The position numbers and the translations under genes are program-made. Below the pieces are notes generated by a model. That model saw only the letters and a list, made by a program, of their open reading frames with translations, did no database searches and was not told the origin of the DNA. This document shows positions 1 through 8,499 of a stretch of DNA of 64,000 nt, piece after piece (positions within the stretch are counted from its first letter, which is position 1; each line of letters begins with the position of its first letter). This DNA is from Paraburkholderia silvatlantica (GTDB lineage Bacteria; Pseudomonadota; Gammaproteobacteria; Burkholderiales; Burkholderiaceae), in assembly GCF_003096715.1 (NCBI RefSeq), contig NZ_QEOL01000014.1:124001-188000 (forward strand), read 5' to 3'.

Positions 1-727
1 GCTCACCACCAATGGCTCGCTGCTTGCCCGCAAGGCGCGCGCCCTGCGCGACGCGGGCCTCACACGCGTGACGGTGAGCCTCGACGCCCTCGACGACGCC
101 CTCTTTCGCCGCATGAACGACGCCGACTTCGCGGTGGCCGACGTGCTCGACGGCATTGCGGCCGCACAAGCCGTGGGGCTCGCGCCGATCAAGGTCAACA
201 TGGTCGTCAAGCGCGGCACGAACGACGGCGAGATCGTGCCGCTCGCGCGGCACTTCCGCGGCACGGGCGTCACGCTGCGCTTCATCGAATACATGGACGT
301 GGGCACCTCGAACGGCTGGAACATGTCCGAAGTGCTGCCGTCGGCGGAGGTCGTCGCACGCCTTGCCGGGCACTGGCCGCTCGTGCCGCTCGAGCCCCAC
401 AATGCCGCCGAAACGGCGCAACGCTGGGGCTATGCGGACGGCGCGGGCGAGATCGGCGCGATCTCCAGCGTGACGCGCGCGTTCTGCGGCGACTGCACAC
501 GCGCGCGCCTTTCGACCGAAGGCAAGCTGTACCTGTGCCTGTTCGCCACGATGGGTTACGACCTGCGCGCGCTGTTGCGCAACGGCGCCACCGACATGGC
601 GATCTCCGGCGCCATCGCGCAGGTATGGGAAGGCCGCGCCGACCGCTATTCGCAGTTGCGAGGCAGCGCGCAGGCGCCGGCGGCCTCCGATGAGCGCCGC
701 ATCGAAATGTCCTATATCGGCGGCTGA
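1..727 (+). CDS. moaA: GTP 3',8-cyclase MoaA (5' end outside window)
   Basis: This radical-SAM enzyme converts GTP to 3',8-cyclo-GTP, the first step of molybdenum cofactor synthesis. The reading frame is open from base 2, beginning with LTTNGSLL, so the N-terminus with the SAM-binding CxxxCxxC cluster lies outside the window. The C-terminal 4Fe-4S site is visible as CGDC followed 13 residues later by another Cys, and the protein ends in the conserved Gly-Gly tail (YIGG), which the family needs for catalysis. mobA and moeA follow on the same strand, giving a Moco operon. Confidence 0.96.
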   Translation, partial: LTTNGSLLARKARALRDAGLTRVTVSLDALDDALFRRMNDADFAVADVLDGIAAAQAVGLAPIKVNMVVKRGTNDGEIVPLARHFRGTGVTLRFIEYMDVGTSNGWNMSEVLPSAEVVARLAGHWPLVPLEPHNAAETAQRWGYADGAGEIGAISSVTRAFCGDCTRARLSTEGKLYLCLFATMGYDLRALLRNGATDMAISGAIAQVWEGRADRYSQLRGSAQAPAASDERRIEMSYIGG

Positions 728-734
728 GCAGCCC

Positions 735-1367
735 ATGACGCCGGTGAGCGCCCCCCCCATTGCCACCGCATCGATCACGGGCCTCGTGCTCGCGGGCGGC
801 CGCGGCCAGCGCATGGGCGGCGCGGACAAGGGCCTGCAGATGCTGCACGGCAAACCGCTTGCAGCGCACGTGCTCGCGCGCCTCGCGCCGCAAGTCGGCG
901 TCCTCTCTATCAGCGCGAACCGCAACGGCGACGCTTATGCTGCACTCGGCGCGCCATGGCGGGCGGGCGTGCTCGCCGATACGCTGCCCGGCTTCCCCGG
1001 CCCGCTCGCAGGGCTTCTCGCCGGATTGCGCGCGGCGCAAACCGAATGGCTCCTCACGGCGCCCTGCGACTCGCCGTGGCTGCCAGCCGACCTCGCCGAG
1101 CGCCTCACCCACGCCGCGCTCTCAGCGCGCGCCGACATCGTCACTGCGACCACCACGAATGCCGCCGGCGAGGTCTCGCTGCATCCTGTGTTCGCGCTCG
1201 TGCGCACCTCGCTCGCCGACGACCTCGCCGCGTTCCTCTGCGCCGGCGAGCGCAAGGTGCGTGCGTGGTACGCGCGCCACACGGCCGCCGAAGTCGCCTT
1301 TGCCGACGAACGTGCGTTTTACAATATCAATTCCTTACAGGAACTGGCCGAACTCGAACGCGCCTGA
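735..1367 (+). CDS. mobA: Molybdenum cofactor guanylyltransferase MobA
   Basis: MobA links GMP to molybdopterin to form the guanine dinucleotide cofactor used by the DMSO-reductase enzyme family. The nucleotide-binding signature LAGGRGQRMGGADKGL lies near the N-terminus and the later LTAPCDSPWLP segment matches the metal and GTP site. The predicted length is 210 residues, normal for the family. I chose the ATG 7 bp after the moaA stop; an in-frame ATG at 690 inside moaA is possible but gives an unneeded extension. It sits between moaA and moeA. Confidence 0.95.
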   Translation: MTPVSAPPIATASITGLVLAGGRGQRMGGADKGLQMLHGKPLAAHVLARLAPQVGVLSISANRNGDAYAALGAPWRAGVLADTLPGFPGPLAGLLAGLRAAQTEWLLTAPCDSPWLPADLAERLTHAALSARADIVTATTTNAAGEVSLHPVFALVRTSLADDLAAFLCAGERKVRAWYARHTAAEVAFADERAFYNINSLQELAELERA

Positions 1368-1474
1368 ATTGCAGTCGGGCGGCACCCGGCCAGCCGCCGT
1401 CCCCGGCACGCGGCCGGCACGCCCGCCTGGACGATCGCCGCACACGCCGTGCGGATGCGACGCTTCCTCATTCG

Positions 1475-2779
1475 ATGACCACGCTTAACCATCCCTCCGG
1501 CAGCGCCGGCTGCATCAGCCAGTACGATCCGCAAGCTTTGCCCGTCAGCGCCGCGCAGGCCATCGTGCTGCAGTGGGCGACGCCTCTTGCGGCGAGCGAA
1601 CGCGTACCGCTGCGTGAGGCACTGGCGCGCGTGCTGGCCGAAGACGTGATTTCGCCGATCGACGTCCCCGCGCACGACAACGCCGCGATGGACGGCTATG
1701 CGTTCGACGCCGCGGCGCTCGCCGATGCCGCCGGCGGCCTCTCGCTCACCGTATGCGGCAAGGCCTTCGCCGGTCACCCCTACGTGGGCGAAGTGGCCGC
1801 GCATGCGTGCGTGCGCATCATGACTGGCGCGCCGATGCCCGCGGGCTGCGACACCGTCGTGCCGCAAGAGCAGGTGTCCATGCAGGGCGACGTCATCGTT
1901 TTCGATGCGAGCGCCGTCACGCGCGGTGCGAACGCCCGCCGCAAGGGCGAAGATCTCGCGCGCGCAAGCGTGGCGCTCGCAGCCGGCCGCGTGCTGCGCG
2001 CATCCGACATTGGCTTGCTGGCCTCGCTCGGGCTCGTCGAGGCGAACGTGAAGCAGCGCCTGCGTGTGGCCTACTTCTCGACCGGCGACGAATTGCGCTC
2101 GCCAGGCGAGCCGCTCGAGCCCGGCTGCATCTACGACAGCAACCGCTATGTGCTCGGCGCGATGCTCCAGCGCCTGAACGTCGAGGCGATCGACCTGGGC
2201 GTCGTGCGCGACGACCCCGCGGCGCTCGCCGCCACGCTGAAACTCGCTGCCGAAACCGCCGATGTCGTGCTAACCTCCGGCGGCGTCTCGGTCGGCGAAG
2301 CCGATTTCACGCGCACCCAGTTGCAAACGCTCGGCGACGTCTCGTTCTGGGGCCTCGCCATGCGCCCCGGCCGCCCGCTCGCGTTCGGCCGCATCTGGTC
2401 GGGCGGACGCCCGGGCGCCGGCCGCGCGGCGCTCCTGTTCGGGCTGCCCGGCAACCCGGTCGCGACGATGGTCTCGTTCTACCAGATCGTGCGCCCCGCT
2501 CTGATGGCGATGGCGGGCGCGCAAGCGCAGTCCGTACCGCTCGTGCCGGCGCTGAGCGATCAGCCGATCAAAAAGCGCGCGGGCCGCACGGAATTCCAGC
2601 GCGGCCTCGCGCGCCGCGACGCCAGCGGCCAATGGCGCGTCGCGCCGACCGGCTCGCAAAGCTCGGGCGCGCTCAGCACGATGAGCGAGGCGAACTGCTT
2701 CATCGTGCTCGCCCATGAAGCCGGCGATCTCGATGCCGGCGACGCCGTCGACATCATGCTGTTCGATGGACTCGTCTAG
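1475..2779 (+). CDS. moeA: Molybdopterin molybdenumtransferase MoeA
   Basis: MoeA inserts molybdate into adenylylated molybdopterin. The predicted 434-residue protein has the usual N-terminal signature DVPAHDNAAMDGYAFD, the central GGVSVGEADF region and the LPGNPVATMVSFY motif of the MogA-like domain. The frame stays open far upstream through mobA; the ATG at 1475 is chosen because it begins a normal MoeA N-terminus. It is the third gene of the Moco cluster. A MogA-like protein is encoded far away at 44 kb. Confidence 0.95.
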   Translation: MTTLNHPSGSAGCISQYDPQALPVSAAQAIVLQWATPLAASERVPLREALARVLAEDVISPIDVPAHDNAAMDGYAFDAAALADAAGGLSLTVCGKAFAGHPYVGEVAAHACVRIMTGAPMPAGCDTVVPQEQVSMQGDVIVFDASAVTRGANARRKGEDLARASVALAAGRVLRASDIGLLASLGLVEANVKQRLRVAYFSTGDELRSPGEPLEPGCIYDSNRYVLGAMLQRLNVEAIDLGVVRDDPAALAATLKLAAETADVVLTSGGVSVGEADFTRTQLQTLGDVSFWGLAMRPGRPLAFGRIWSGGRPGAGRAALLFGLPGNPVATMVSFYQIVRPALMAMAGAQAQSVPLVPALSDQPIKKRAGRTEFQRGLARRDASGQWRVAPTGSQSSGALSTMSEANCFIVLAHEAGDLDAGDAVDIMLFDGLV

Positions 2780-2846
2780 TGCGGCGGCGCCTCAGAGGCC
2801 ATCGAACCCAACCACACGTCCACACCTGCATAACAGACCGACTACT

Positions 2847-3122
2847 ATGAAAAAACAGATCTCGTTCATCGCTGCGGGCCAGACCGCCAAGGCGCTCATC
2901 CTCGTGTACCTGACCTTCAGCGTGCCGATCGTGCTGCTCGGCGTGCTCGTGGCGTTCGTGCGCTACGGCTCGGTCGAACTCTCGACCATCTTCAGCGCGC
3001 TGCTGCTCAACGCGATCGTCGGCTTCATCCTGCTGTGGATCGCCTGCCACGCCTACAACTGGGTAGCCTCGCGCTTCGGCGGCATCGAGATCCATCTCTC
3101 CGACGTGCCCGAGGAAGCGTGA
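2847..3122 (+). CDS. Small membrane protein, unknown function
   Basis: This 91-residue protein has two strongly hydrophobic stretches, about residues 17-38 and 47-67, so it should span the inner membrane twice with a short polar C-terminus. No catalytic motif is visible and I do not recognise a named family. Its stop overlaps the start of the following acetyltransferase gene by one base (TGATG), so the two are probably translated together. Function unknown. Confidence 0.75.
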   Translation: MKKQISFIAAGQTAKALILVYLTFSVPIVLLGVLVAFVRYGSVELSTIFSALLLNAIVGFILLWIACHAYNWVASRFGGIEIHLSDVPEEA

Positions 3123-3619
3123 TGGCCGCGACGATCCGCGCCGCCACGGCCGCCGACGTCGGCGCGATGCACGCGCTGATGTACGAGCTCGCCGAGTTCG
3201 AGAAGCTCACGCATCTGTTCACGGGCACGGCCGACGGCCTCGCCGACGCCCTGTTCGGCACGCGCCCCGCCGCCGAAGCGCTGGTGGCGGAAGACGCCGG
3301 CCGCATCGTCGGCTACGCGCTCTTCTTCCACAACTACTCGACGTTCCTGAGCCGCCGCGGTCTTTATCTCGAAGACCTCTACGTGCAGCCGTCGCAGCGC
3401 GGCACCGGCCTCGGCACGGCGATGCTGCGCGCGCTCGCGGCGATCGCCGTCGAACGCGGCTGCGCCCGCTTCGAGTGGACCGTGCTCGACTGGAACACGC
3501 CGGCCATCGGCTTCTATGAAAAGCTCGGCGCGACCGTGCTGCCCGACTGGCGCGTCGTGCGCATGACCGGCGACGCGCTCGACAAGCTCGCCGCGACCGG
3601 TGAAACGATGATCGGGTAA
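3122..3619 (+). CDS. GNAT family N-acetyltransferase
   Basis: This is a 165-residue Gcn5-related acetyltransferase that should transfer an acetyl group from acetyl-CoA. The core is visible as the beta-4 strand LYLEDLYVQPSQRG followed by the pyrophosphate-binding loop QRGTGLGTAML, and the C-terminal WNTPAIGFYEKLGA motif. It resembles the diamine/spermidine acetyltransferase-like subgroup (FFHNYSTFLS segment), but the substrate cannot be settled. The start overlaps the preceding membrane protein stop by one base. Confidence 0.88.
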   Translation: MAATIRAATAADVGAMHALMYELAEFEKLTHLFTGTADGLADALFGTRPAAEALVAEDAGRIVGYALFFHNYSTFLSRRGLYLEDLYVQPSQRGTGLGTAMLRALAAIAVERGCARFEWTVLDWNTPAIGFYEKLGATVLPDWRVVRMTGDALDKLAATGETMIG

Positions 3620-3650
3620 GCAAACGCACCGCATGCGCCCGAATGCACAC

Positions 3651-3683
3651 GGGCCGCCTCGATCAGGCGGCCCGTTTTCTTTT
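3651..3683 (+). terminator. Rho-independent terminator after GNAT gene
   Basis: An 8-bp perfect GC stem (GGGCCGCC at 3651-3658 pairing with GGCGGCCC at 3666-3673) with a 7-nt loop is followed by a T-rich tract. It lies 31 bp after the GNAT stop and before the convergent rmuC gene. Confidence 0.85.
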
Positions 3684-3698
3684 GGCCCGCAGGTTGGG

Positions 3699-5237
3699 TC
3701 ACTCGTCGCCGAATCCCGCTTCGTTTTCTGCTTCGCCGTTGCCGTTGCCGTTACGCGGCGCGTCGCCGAGGAGATTCGCGGCGGCCTCGCCCGGCAGCGC
3801 CTCGACGTCGCGCAGCTTGCGGTTCATCGCACGCGTGCGCACCTGCGCCGCCTCGATGGAACGCGTGACCGTTTCGAGCTGCGACTTCGTGCGCGCGAGC
3901 ACGTCGCCGAACTTGCCGAACTCCGTCTTGACCGCGCCCAGCACCTGCCACACCTCGCTCGAGCGGCGCTCGATCGCGAGCGTGCGAAAGCCCATCTGCA
4001 GGCTGTTGAGGAGCGCCGTAAGCGTGGTCGGCCCCGCCACGCTCACGCGGTAGTCGCGCTGCAGGACATCGGTCAAGCCCGGGCGGCGCAGGATTTCGGC
4101 GTACAGTCCTTCGGTCGGCAGGAACAGCAGCGCGAAATCGGTCGTGTGCGGCGGCGCAACGTACTTCTCGGCGATCGTGCGCGCCTCCGCGCGGATGCGC
4201 AACTCGAGCGCGCGCCCGGCCTCCTCGATCGCGAGCACGTCCGCGCGTTCCTGCGCATCGATGAGACGCTCGTAGTCTTCGCGCGGGAATTTGGCGTCGA
4301 TCGGCAGCCAGACCGGCTCGCCTTGCTCCGCGCCGCCCACGCCGCGTCCCGGCAGGCGAATCGCGAATTCGACGCGCTCCGTGCTCCGCGGCACCGTTGC
4401 GACGTTCTTCGCATACTGCTCGGGCGTCAGCATCTGTTCGAGCAGCGCTTCGAGCTGCACTTCGCCCCAGGTGCCGCGCGTCTTCACATTGGTGAGCACC
4501 TTCTTCAGGTCGCCCACGCCCGCGGCCAGCGTCTGCATCTCGCCAAGCCCGCGATGCACCTGCTCCAGCCGATCGGAAACGAGCTTGAACGACTCGCCAA
4601 GGCGCTGTTCGAGCGTGGCGTGCAGCTTCTCGTCGACCGTGCGGCGCATTTCCTCGAGCTTCGCAGCGTTGTTCGCTTCGATGTCTTTGAGGCGCTGTTC
4701 GAGCGTCGCGCGCACTTCGGCGAAACGCCGGTCGTTGACTTCGGTGAGTTGCCCGAGCTGCTGCGTGAGCAACGCGCCGAAGTGGCGCAGCGCGGCGCCC
4801 TGCTCGTCGCGCGCCTGCTGGGCCTGCAGATGCAGGCTCTGGCGCACCGCGTCCAGCTGCTGCGTATTGGCCGCCGTGAGCTTGGCGAGCTGCTGTGCGA
4901 AACCGTCGATCTGGCTGTTCTGTACGGTCGCGATGCTGCCGAGCTGCGCCGCCAGCGCCTGCTGCACCTGCGCGAAGCCGCCGCCGAACTCGCTGCGCGA
5001 GCTCTGCGCCGTGCGCGCGATCTCGTTGCGCAGTTCGCGCTCGATGCGCTCGGCTGCGCGCGCCTGCGTATCCGTCGAGGCGGCGAGGCGGTCGCTCAGT
5101 TGATCGAGCGCGTCGAGCGTGGCCTGAGCGTCGGCGTCGCCATGGCCTTGACGCGCGCGCAGCAACGCCACGAGCGTCACGGCAAACGCGCTCGCCAGCG
5201 CAACGATCGCCAGCGACATGACGGCGAGCGCACTCAT
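3699..5237 (-). CDS. rmuC: DNA recombination protein RmuC homologue
   Basis: RmuC proteins are membrane-anchored, nuclease-fold proteins linked to limiting recombination at inverted repeats. The predicted 512-residue protein has an N-terminal transmembrane helix (residues 5-26), a long coiled coil with many Gln/Arg heptads to about residue 240, and the conserved catalytic-like region LTNVKTRGTWGEVQLEALLE followed by WLPIDAKFP. The frame is open upstream, but the ATG at 5237 gives the normal anchor; it overlaps the last codons of the upstream dehydrogenase gene, so the two form an operon. Confidence 0.93.
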   Translation of the reverse strand: MSALAVMSLAIVALASAFAVTLVALLRARQGHGDADAQATLDALDQLSDRLAASTDTQARAAERIERELRNEIARTAQSSRSEFGGGFAQVQQALAAQLGSIATVQNSQIDGFAQQLAKLTAANTQQLDAVRQSLHLQAQQARDEQGAALRHFGALLTQQLGQLTEVNDRRFAEVRATLEQRLKDIEANNAAKLEEMRRTVDEKLHATLEQRLGESFKLVSDRLEQVHRGLGEMQTLAAGVGDLKKVLTNVKTRGTWGEVQLEALLEQMLTPEQYAKNVATVPRSTERVEFAIRLPGRGVGGAEQGEPVWLPIDAKFPREDYERLIDAQERADVLAIEEAGRALELRIRAEARTIAEKYVAPPHTTDFALLFLPTEGLYAEILRRPGLTDVLQRDYRVSVAGPTTLTALLNSLQMGFRTLAIERRSSEVWQVLGAVKTEFGKFGDVLARTKSQLETVTRSIEAAQVRTRAMNRKLRDVEALPGEAAANLLGDAPRNGNGNGEAENEAGFGDE

Positions 5238-6223
5238 GTACGCGCTTGCCCCAGCACGGCGGGATTGACCGGATTGGGCGGCTGCCCCGCGCGCGGCCCC
5301 TCGCCGAGCGCGGCGATGAGGTTGTCGGCGGCGAGGTTCGCCATGGCGCGGCGCGTGGCTTCGCTCGCGCTCGCGATGTGCGGCGTGAGCACGACGTTCT
5401 CCACTTCGAGCAACGCGGGATGCACGCGAGGCTCGCCCTCGAACACGTCGAGGCCCGCCGCCGCGATCTGGCGCGTGCGCAGCGCGTGCGCGAGCGCCGC
5501 GTCGTCGACGATGCCGCCGCGCGCGATGTTGGTGAGCGTGGCGGTGGGTTTCATCAGCGCGAGTTCCGCTGCGCCGATCGTGTGATGGTTCTGCGCCGTG
5601 TACGGCAGCACGAGCACGACGTGGTCGGCCTGCCTGAGCAGCGCTTCCTTCGACAGATATTCGGCGTTCAGCTCGCGCTCGATCTCGGGCGCGACGCGCG
5701 AACGGTTGTGATACACCACGCGCATGTTGAAGCCGCGCGAGCGGCGCGCGAGCGCCTGGCCGATACGGCCCATGCCGATCACGCCGAGCGTGGCGCCATG
5801 AATGTCCGAGCCGAGAAACGCGTCGAACGACCACTTGTCCCACTTGCCGGCGCGCAGGAAGTGCTCCGATTCCGTCACGCGGCGCGCGGCCGCCATCATC
5901 AGCGCCCAGCCGAAGTCGGCCGTGGTTTCGTTGAGCACGTCGGGCGTGTTGGTGCCGAGCACGTTGGCCGCGTTGAAGGCGGCCATGTCGAAGTTGTTGT
6001 AGCCCACGGCCATGTTCGACACCACGCGCAAGCGCGGGGCGGCGGCGAGCGCGGCGGCGCCGATCGGGTCGCCCGCGGTGAGCGCGCCGTCCTTGTCGGC
6101 GAGACGCTGGTGCAGCGCCTCGGGCGCAAGCGCCTCGCCGTTGTTCCAGTCCACGTCGAAATACTGCTTGAGCCGATCGATCACGTCGGGAAAGATCGGG
6201 CGCGCCACGAGAATCTTTTGCAT
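5234..6223 (-). CDS. 2-hydroxyacid dehydrogenase (glyoxylate/hydroxypyruvate reductase type)
   Basis: This 329-residue D-isomer-specific 2-hydroxyacid dehydrogenase should reduce glyoxylate or hydroxypyruvate, or oxidise a D-2-hydroxyacid, with NAD(P)H. The Rossmann motif is LGVIGMGRIGQALARR, followed by catalytic Arg in NIARGGIVDD, Glu in DVFEGEP and His in LTPHIASA. The closest named enzyme is GhrB, but substrate specificity is inferred. The ATG at 6223 is preferred over an alternative start 15 bases upstream because GAGAG precedes it. It overlaps rmuC by four bases. Confidence 0.9.
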   Translation of the reverse strand: MQKILVARPIFPDVIDRLKQYFDVDWNNGEALAPEALHQRLADKDGALTAGDPIGAAALAAAPRLRVVSNMAVGYNNFDMAAFNAANVLGTNTPDVLNETTADFGWALMMAAARRVTESEHFLRAGKWDKWSFDAFLGSDIHGATLGVIGMGRIGQALARRSRGFNMRVVYHNRSRVAPEIERELNAEYLSKEALLRQADHVVLVLPYTAQNHHTIGAAELALMKPTATLTNIARGGIVDDAALAHALRTRQIAAAGLDVFEGEPRVHPALLEVENVVLTPHIASASEATRRAMANLAADNLIAALGEGPRAGQPPNPVNPAVLGQART

Positions 6224-6328
6224 CGTTGCTCTCCACATTTCAGTCGATGTCCGTCATTGTTGCGCGTGACGGGGCGCTCCGGGAAGTCTCGCGCACTTTT
6301 CGCAGACCGGCCCGCAAGCGGCTTGTGG

Positions 6329-7765
6329 CTAGACAAAAAAGAGCCAGGTGGCCGCGAGAAAGACCGGCGCGAGCAGCACGCCCGACCAGCCAAGATAGCC
6401 GAAGAAACCCGGCATGCGCACGCCGCGCGACTGCGCGATTGCCTTCACCATGAAGTTCGGCGCGTTGCCGATATAGGTGAGCGCGCCCATCCACACCGCG
6501 CCCGCCGAGATCGCGGCGAGCGTTTTCGCGCCGCCGGACATGAGCGCATTGGCGTCGCCGCCCGCGAGATTGAAGAACACGAGGTAGGTGGGCGCGTTAT
6601 CGAGAAACGACGAGAGGAGACCCGTCGCCCAGAAGTACACCGCGTCGTTGGGGCGGCCCGCCGCGCCGTTCACGAACCGGATCAGCGCAGCGAACGCGCC
6701 CGCCTCGCCCGCGCGCAGCATCGCGATGACCGGCGTGATCGTCACGAAAATGCCCGCGAAGAGCCTGGCCACCTCGATGATCGGCGCCCACTCGAAACCG
6801 TTGTCGGCGCGCGCCGCTTTCGACGTGAACGCGAGCGAAATGAGTGCGAGCGCAACGAGTCCCGCATCGCGCACGAGGTTCTGCAACTGCAGGTGCGCGC
6901 CCGCGACCTCGAAGACGATACCGGGACGCCACACGCCGCTCATCAGCACGAGCGCGACGAGCAGGGCGAGCAGCACGAAATTCGCCTTGCCGCCGATGGA
7001 GAGCGCGTCTGTATCCGGCGTCGGGTCGAGCGAAGCGGCGCGCGTTTCCCCGGCACGGCTGAAATACCAGCTGTCGAGCGAGTAGAACACCGCGAGCAGC
7101 ACGCCGCAAACGAACAGCGACGGCCACGCGAGATGCTGCGCAGTCCAGAAGAATCCCACGCCGTTGAGAAAGCCGAGGAAAAGCGGCGGATCGCCGAGCG
7201 GCGTGAGCAGACCGCCCGCATTCGCGACGAGAAAGATGAAGAACACGACCACGTGCACGTTGTGCCGGCGGTTGTCGTTCGCGCGCAGGAGCGGGCGGAT
7301 CAGCAGCATTGCCGCACCGGTTGTGCCCATCACGCTCGCGAGCACGGTGCCGAGCGCGAGGATAGCCGTGTTCATGCGCGGCGATCCGCGCAGATTTCCG
7401 TACACGCAGATCCCGCCCGCAATCGTATAGAGCGCGCCGAGCAAGACGATGAAGGGGAGATATTCGTCGACGACGGCGTGCACGAAAAGCGGATACGTCG
7501 CGCCGACGCCATGCGTGGCCGCGAACGGCAGCAGGAACGCAAGCGCCCAGGCCGCCGAAATCTTGCCGAAGTGGCGATGCCAGAACGTGGCCGCGAACAT
7601 CGGGAAGAACGCGATCGACAGCAGCATGCCGGCGAACGGCAGCGCCCAGGCGGCGCCGGGCGATGCGCCGTCGAAGGCCGCCGCGTGTGCGTTCGTGCCG
7701 AAGAGCGTCAGCGCCGCGCAGAGCGTCCCCGCGTAAGCGCTCGCCGTACTGCGCTTACGCGCCAT
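6329..7765 (-). CDS. NhaD/ArsB-superfamily sodium:proton antiporter
   Basis: This 478-residue membrane protein has about 11-13 hydrophobic segments and belongs to the ion transporter superfamily of NhaD-like Na+/H+ antiporters. Characteristic stretches are GTTGAAMLLIRPLL, LTPLGDPPLFLGFL and SSFLDNAPTYLVFFN, with charged residues inside membrane helices. The N-terminus contains a possible signal or first helix. The start overlaps the end of the upstream lutC gene by 11 bases, so the two are cotranscribed. The transported ion is inferred from family membership. Confidence 0.88.
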   Translation of the reverse strand: MARKRSTASAYAGTLCAALTLFGTNAHAAAFDGASPGAAWALPFAGMLLSIAFFPMFAATFWHRHFGKISAAWALAFLLPFAATHGVGATYPLFVHAVVDEYLPFIVLLGALYTIAGGICVYGNLRGSPRMNTAILALGTVLASVMGTTGAAMLLIRPLLRANDNRRHNVHVVVFFIFLVANAGGLLTPLGDPPLFLGFLNGVGFFWTAQHLAWPSLFVCGVLLAVFYSLDSWYFSRAGETRAASLDPTPDTDALSIGGKANFVLLALLVALVLMSGVWRPGIVFEVAGAHLQLQNLVRDAGLVALALISLAFTSKAARADNGFEWAPIIEVARLFAGIFVTITPVIAMLRAGEAGAFAALIRFVNGAAGRPNDAVYFWATGLLSSFLDNAPTYLVFFNLAGGDANALMSGGAKTLAAISAGAVWMGALTYIGNAPNFMVKAIAQSRGVRMPGFFGYLGWSGVLLAPVFLAATWLFFV

Positions 7766-8417
7766 GCACGACGATCACATGCACGCGATACGGCCCGTGT
7801 GCGCCAAGGACGATGGTCTGCTCGATGTCGCCGGTGCGCGAAGGCCCCGAAACGAAGTTGACCGCGCGCGGCAGTTCGCCGCGTTCGGCGCGCATCAGCG
7901 CGAAGGCGTCTTCGTGACCCGCGACGATGCGCGAAGCGGGCACGACGGCGATGTGCGTTTCGGGCAGCAGCGCGCCCGAGGCCCACGTCTCGCGGCTGGA
8001 GAGCAGGACCAGCGTGCCGGTTTCGGCCGTGGCGCAAAAGCAGCCCGTGAGGCCGACGAGATCGCGATCTTCGGGCTTGCGAAATTGAACGGCGAGTCCC
8101 GCGCCGGCCCAGTCGAACGCGTCGAGCGTTTGCCACGCGACGGCCTGCATCGGCAGGCCGTGCCCGGCGAGATAGCGTTGCGCGGCGGCGGGCACGTCGG
8201 CGAGCTGCTGGACTTCGTCGACCGAGCTCGACATCTTGCGCGCCTCGCCGACGAAGCGCGCGACGAGATCGCCTTCCAGCGGCGGCCGCGGACCTTCGGG
8301 ATGAAGCGCGAGGTAGTCGGCCACCGCTTGCCGCTCGTGCGCCGCAGGCGTGGCTTCGCGTCCCTGCGCCGCGCGAATGCGCGCGAGTATGCTGCGGCGG
8401 GCGGCCGTCGTGTCCAT
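7755..8417 (-). CDS. lutC: LUD-domain protein, LutC/YkgG family
   Basis: This 220-residue protein belongs to the LUD domain family. LutC works with LutA and LutB in L-lactate oxidation in Bacillus. The conserved core TGCFCATAETGTLVLLSS and the C-terminal VNFVSGPSRTGDIEQ segment with LGAHGP are clear. No lutA or lutB is in the window; the only partner here is the downstream antiporter, overlapping by 11 bases. A role in lactate or other hydroxyacid oxidation is therefore inferred from family only. Confidence 0.88.
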   Translation of the reverse strand: MDTTAARRSILARIRAAQGREATPAAHERQAVADYLALHPEGPRPPLEGDLVARFVGEARKMSSSVDEVQQLADVPAAAQRYLAGHGLPMQAVAWQTLDAFDWAGAGLAVQFRKPEDRDLVGLTGCFCATAETGTLVLLSSRETWASGALLPETHIAVVPASRIVAGHEDAFALMRAERGELPRAVNFVSGPSRTGDIEQTIVLGAHGPYRVHVIVVHGA

Positions 8418-8499
8418 GAATGTCCTCGTCGGATGAAGAAAGGCGACGCGCCGATTATACCGGGGCGCCGCCTGCGATCTGCGGGTCTCGCGGGCGCGC

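Noticed and set aside
5246..7861. Very long Arg/His-rich open frame on the plus strand
   Set aside because: It lies antisense to the hydroxyacid dehydrogenase and antiporter genes, has composition typical of antisense frames in GC-rich DNA, and shows no domain.
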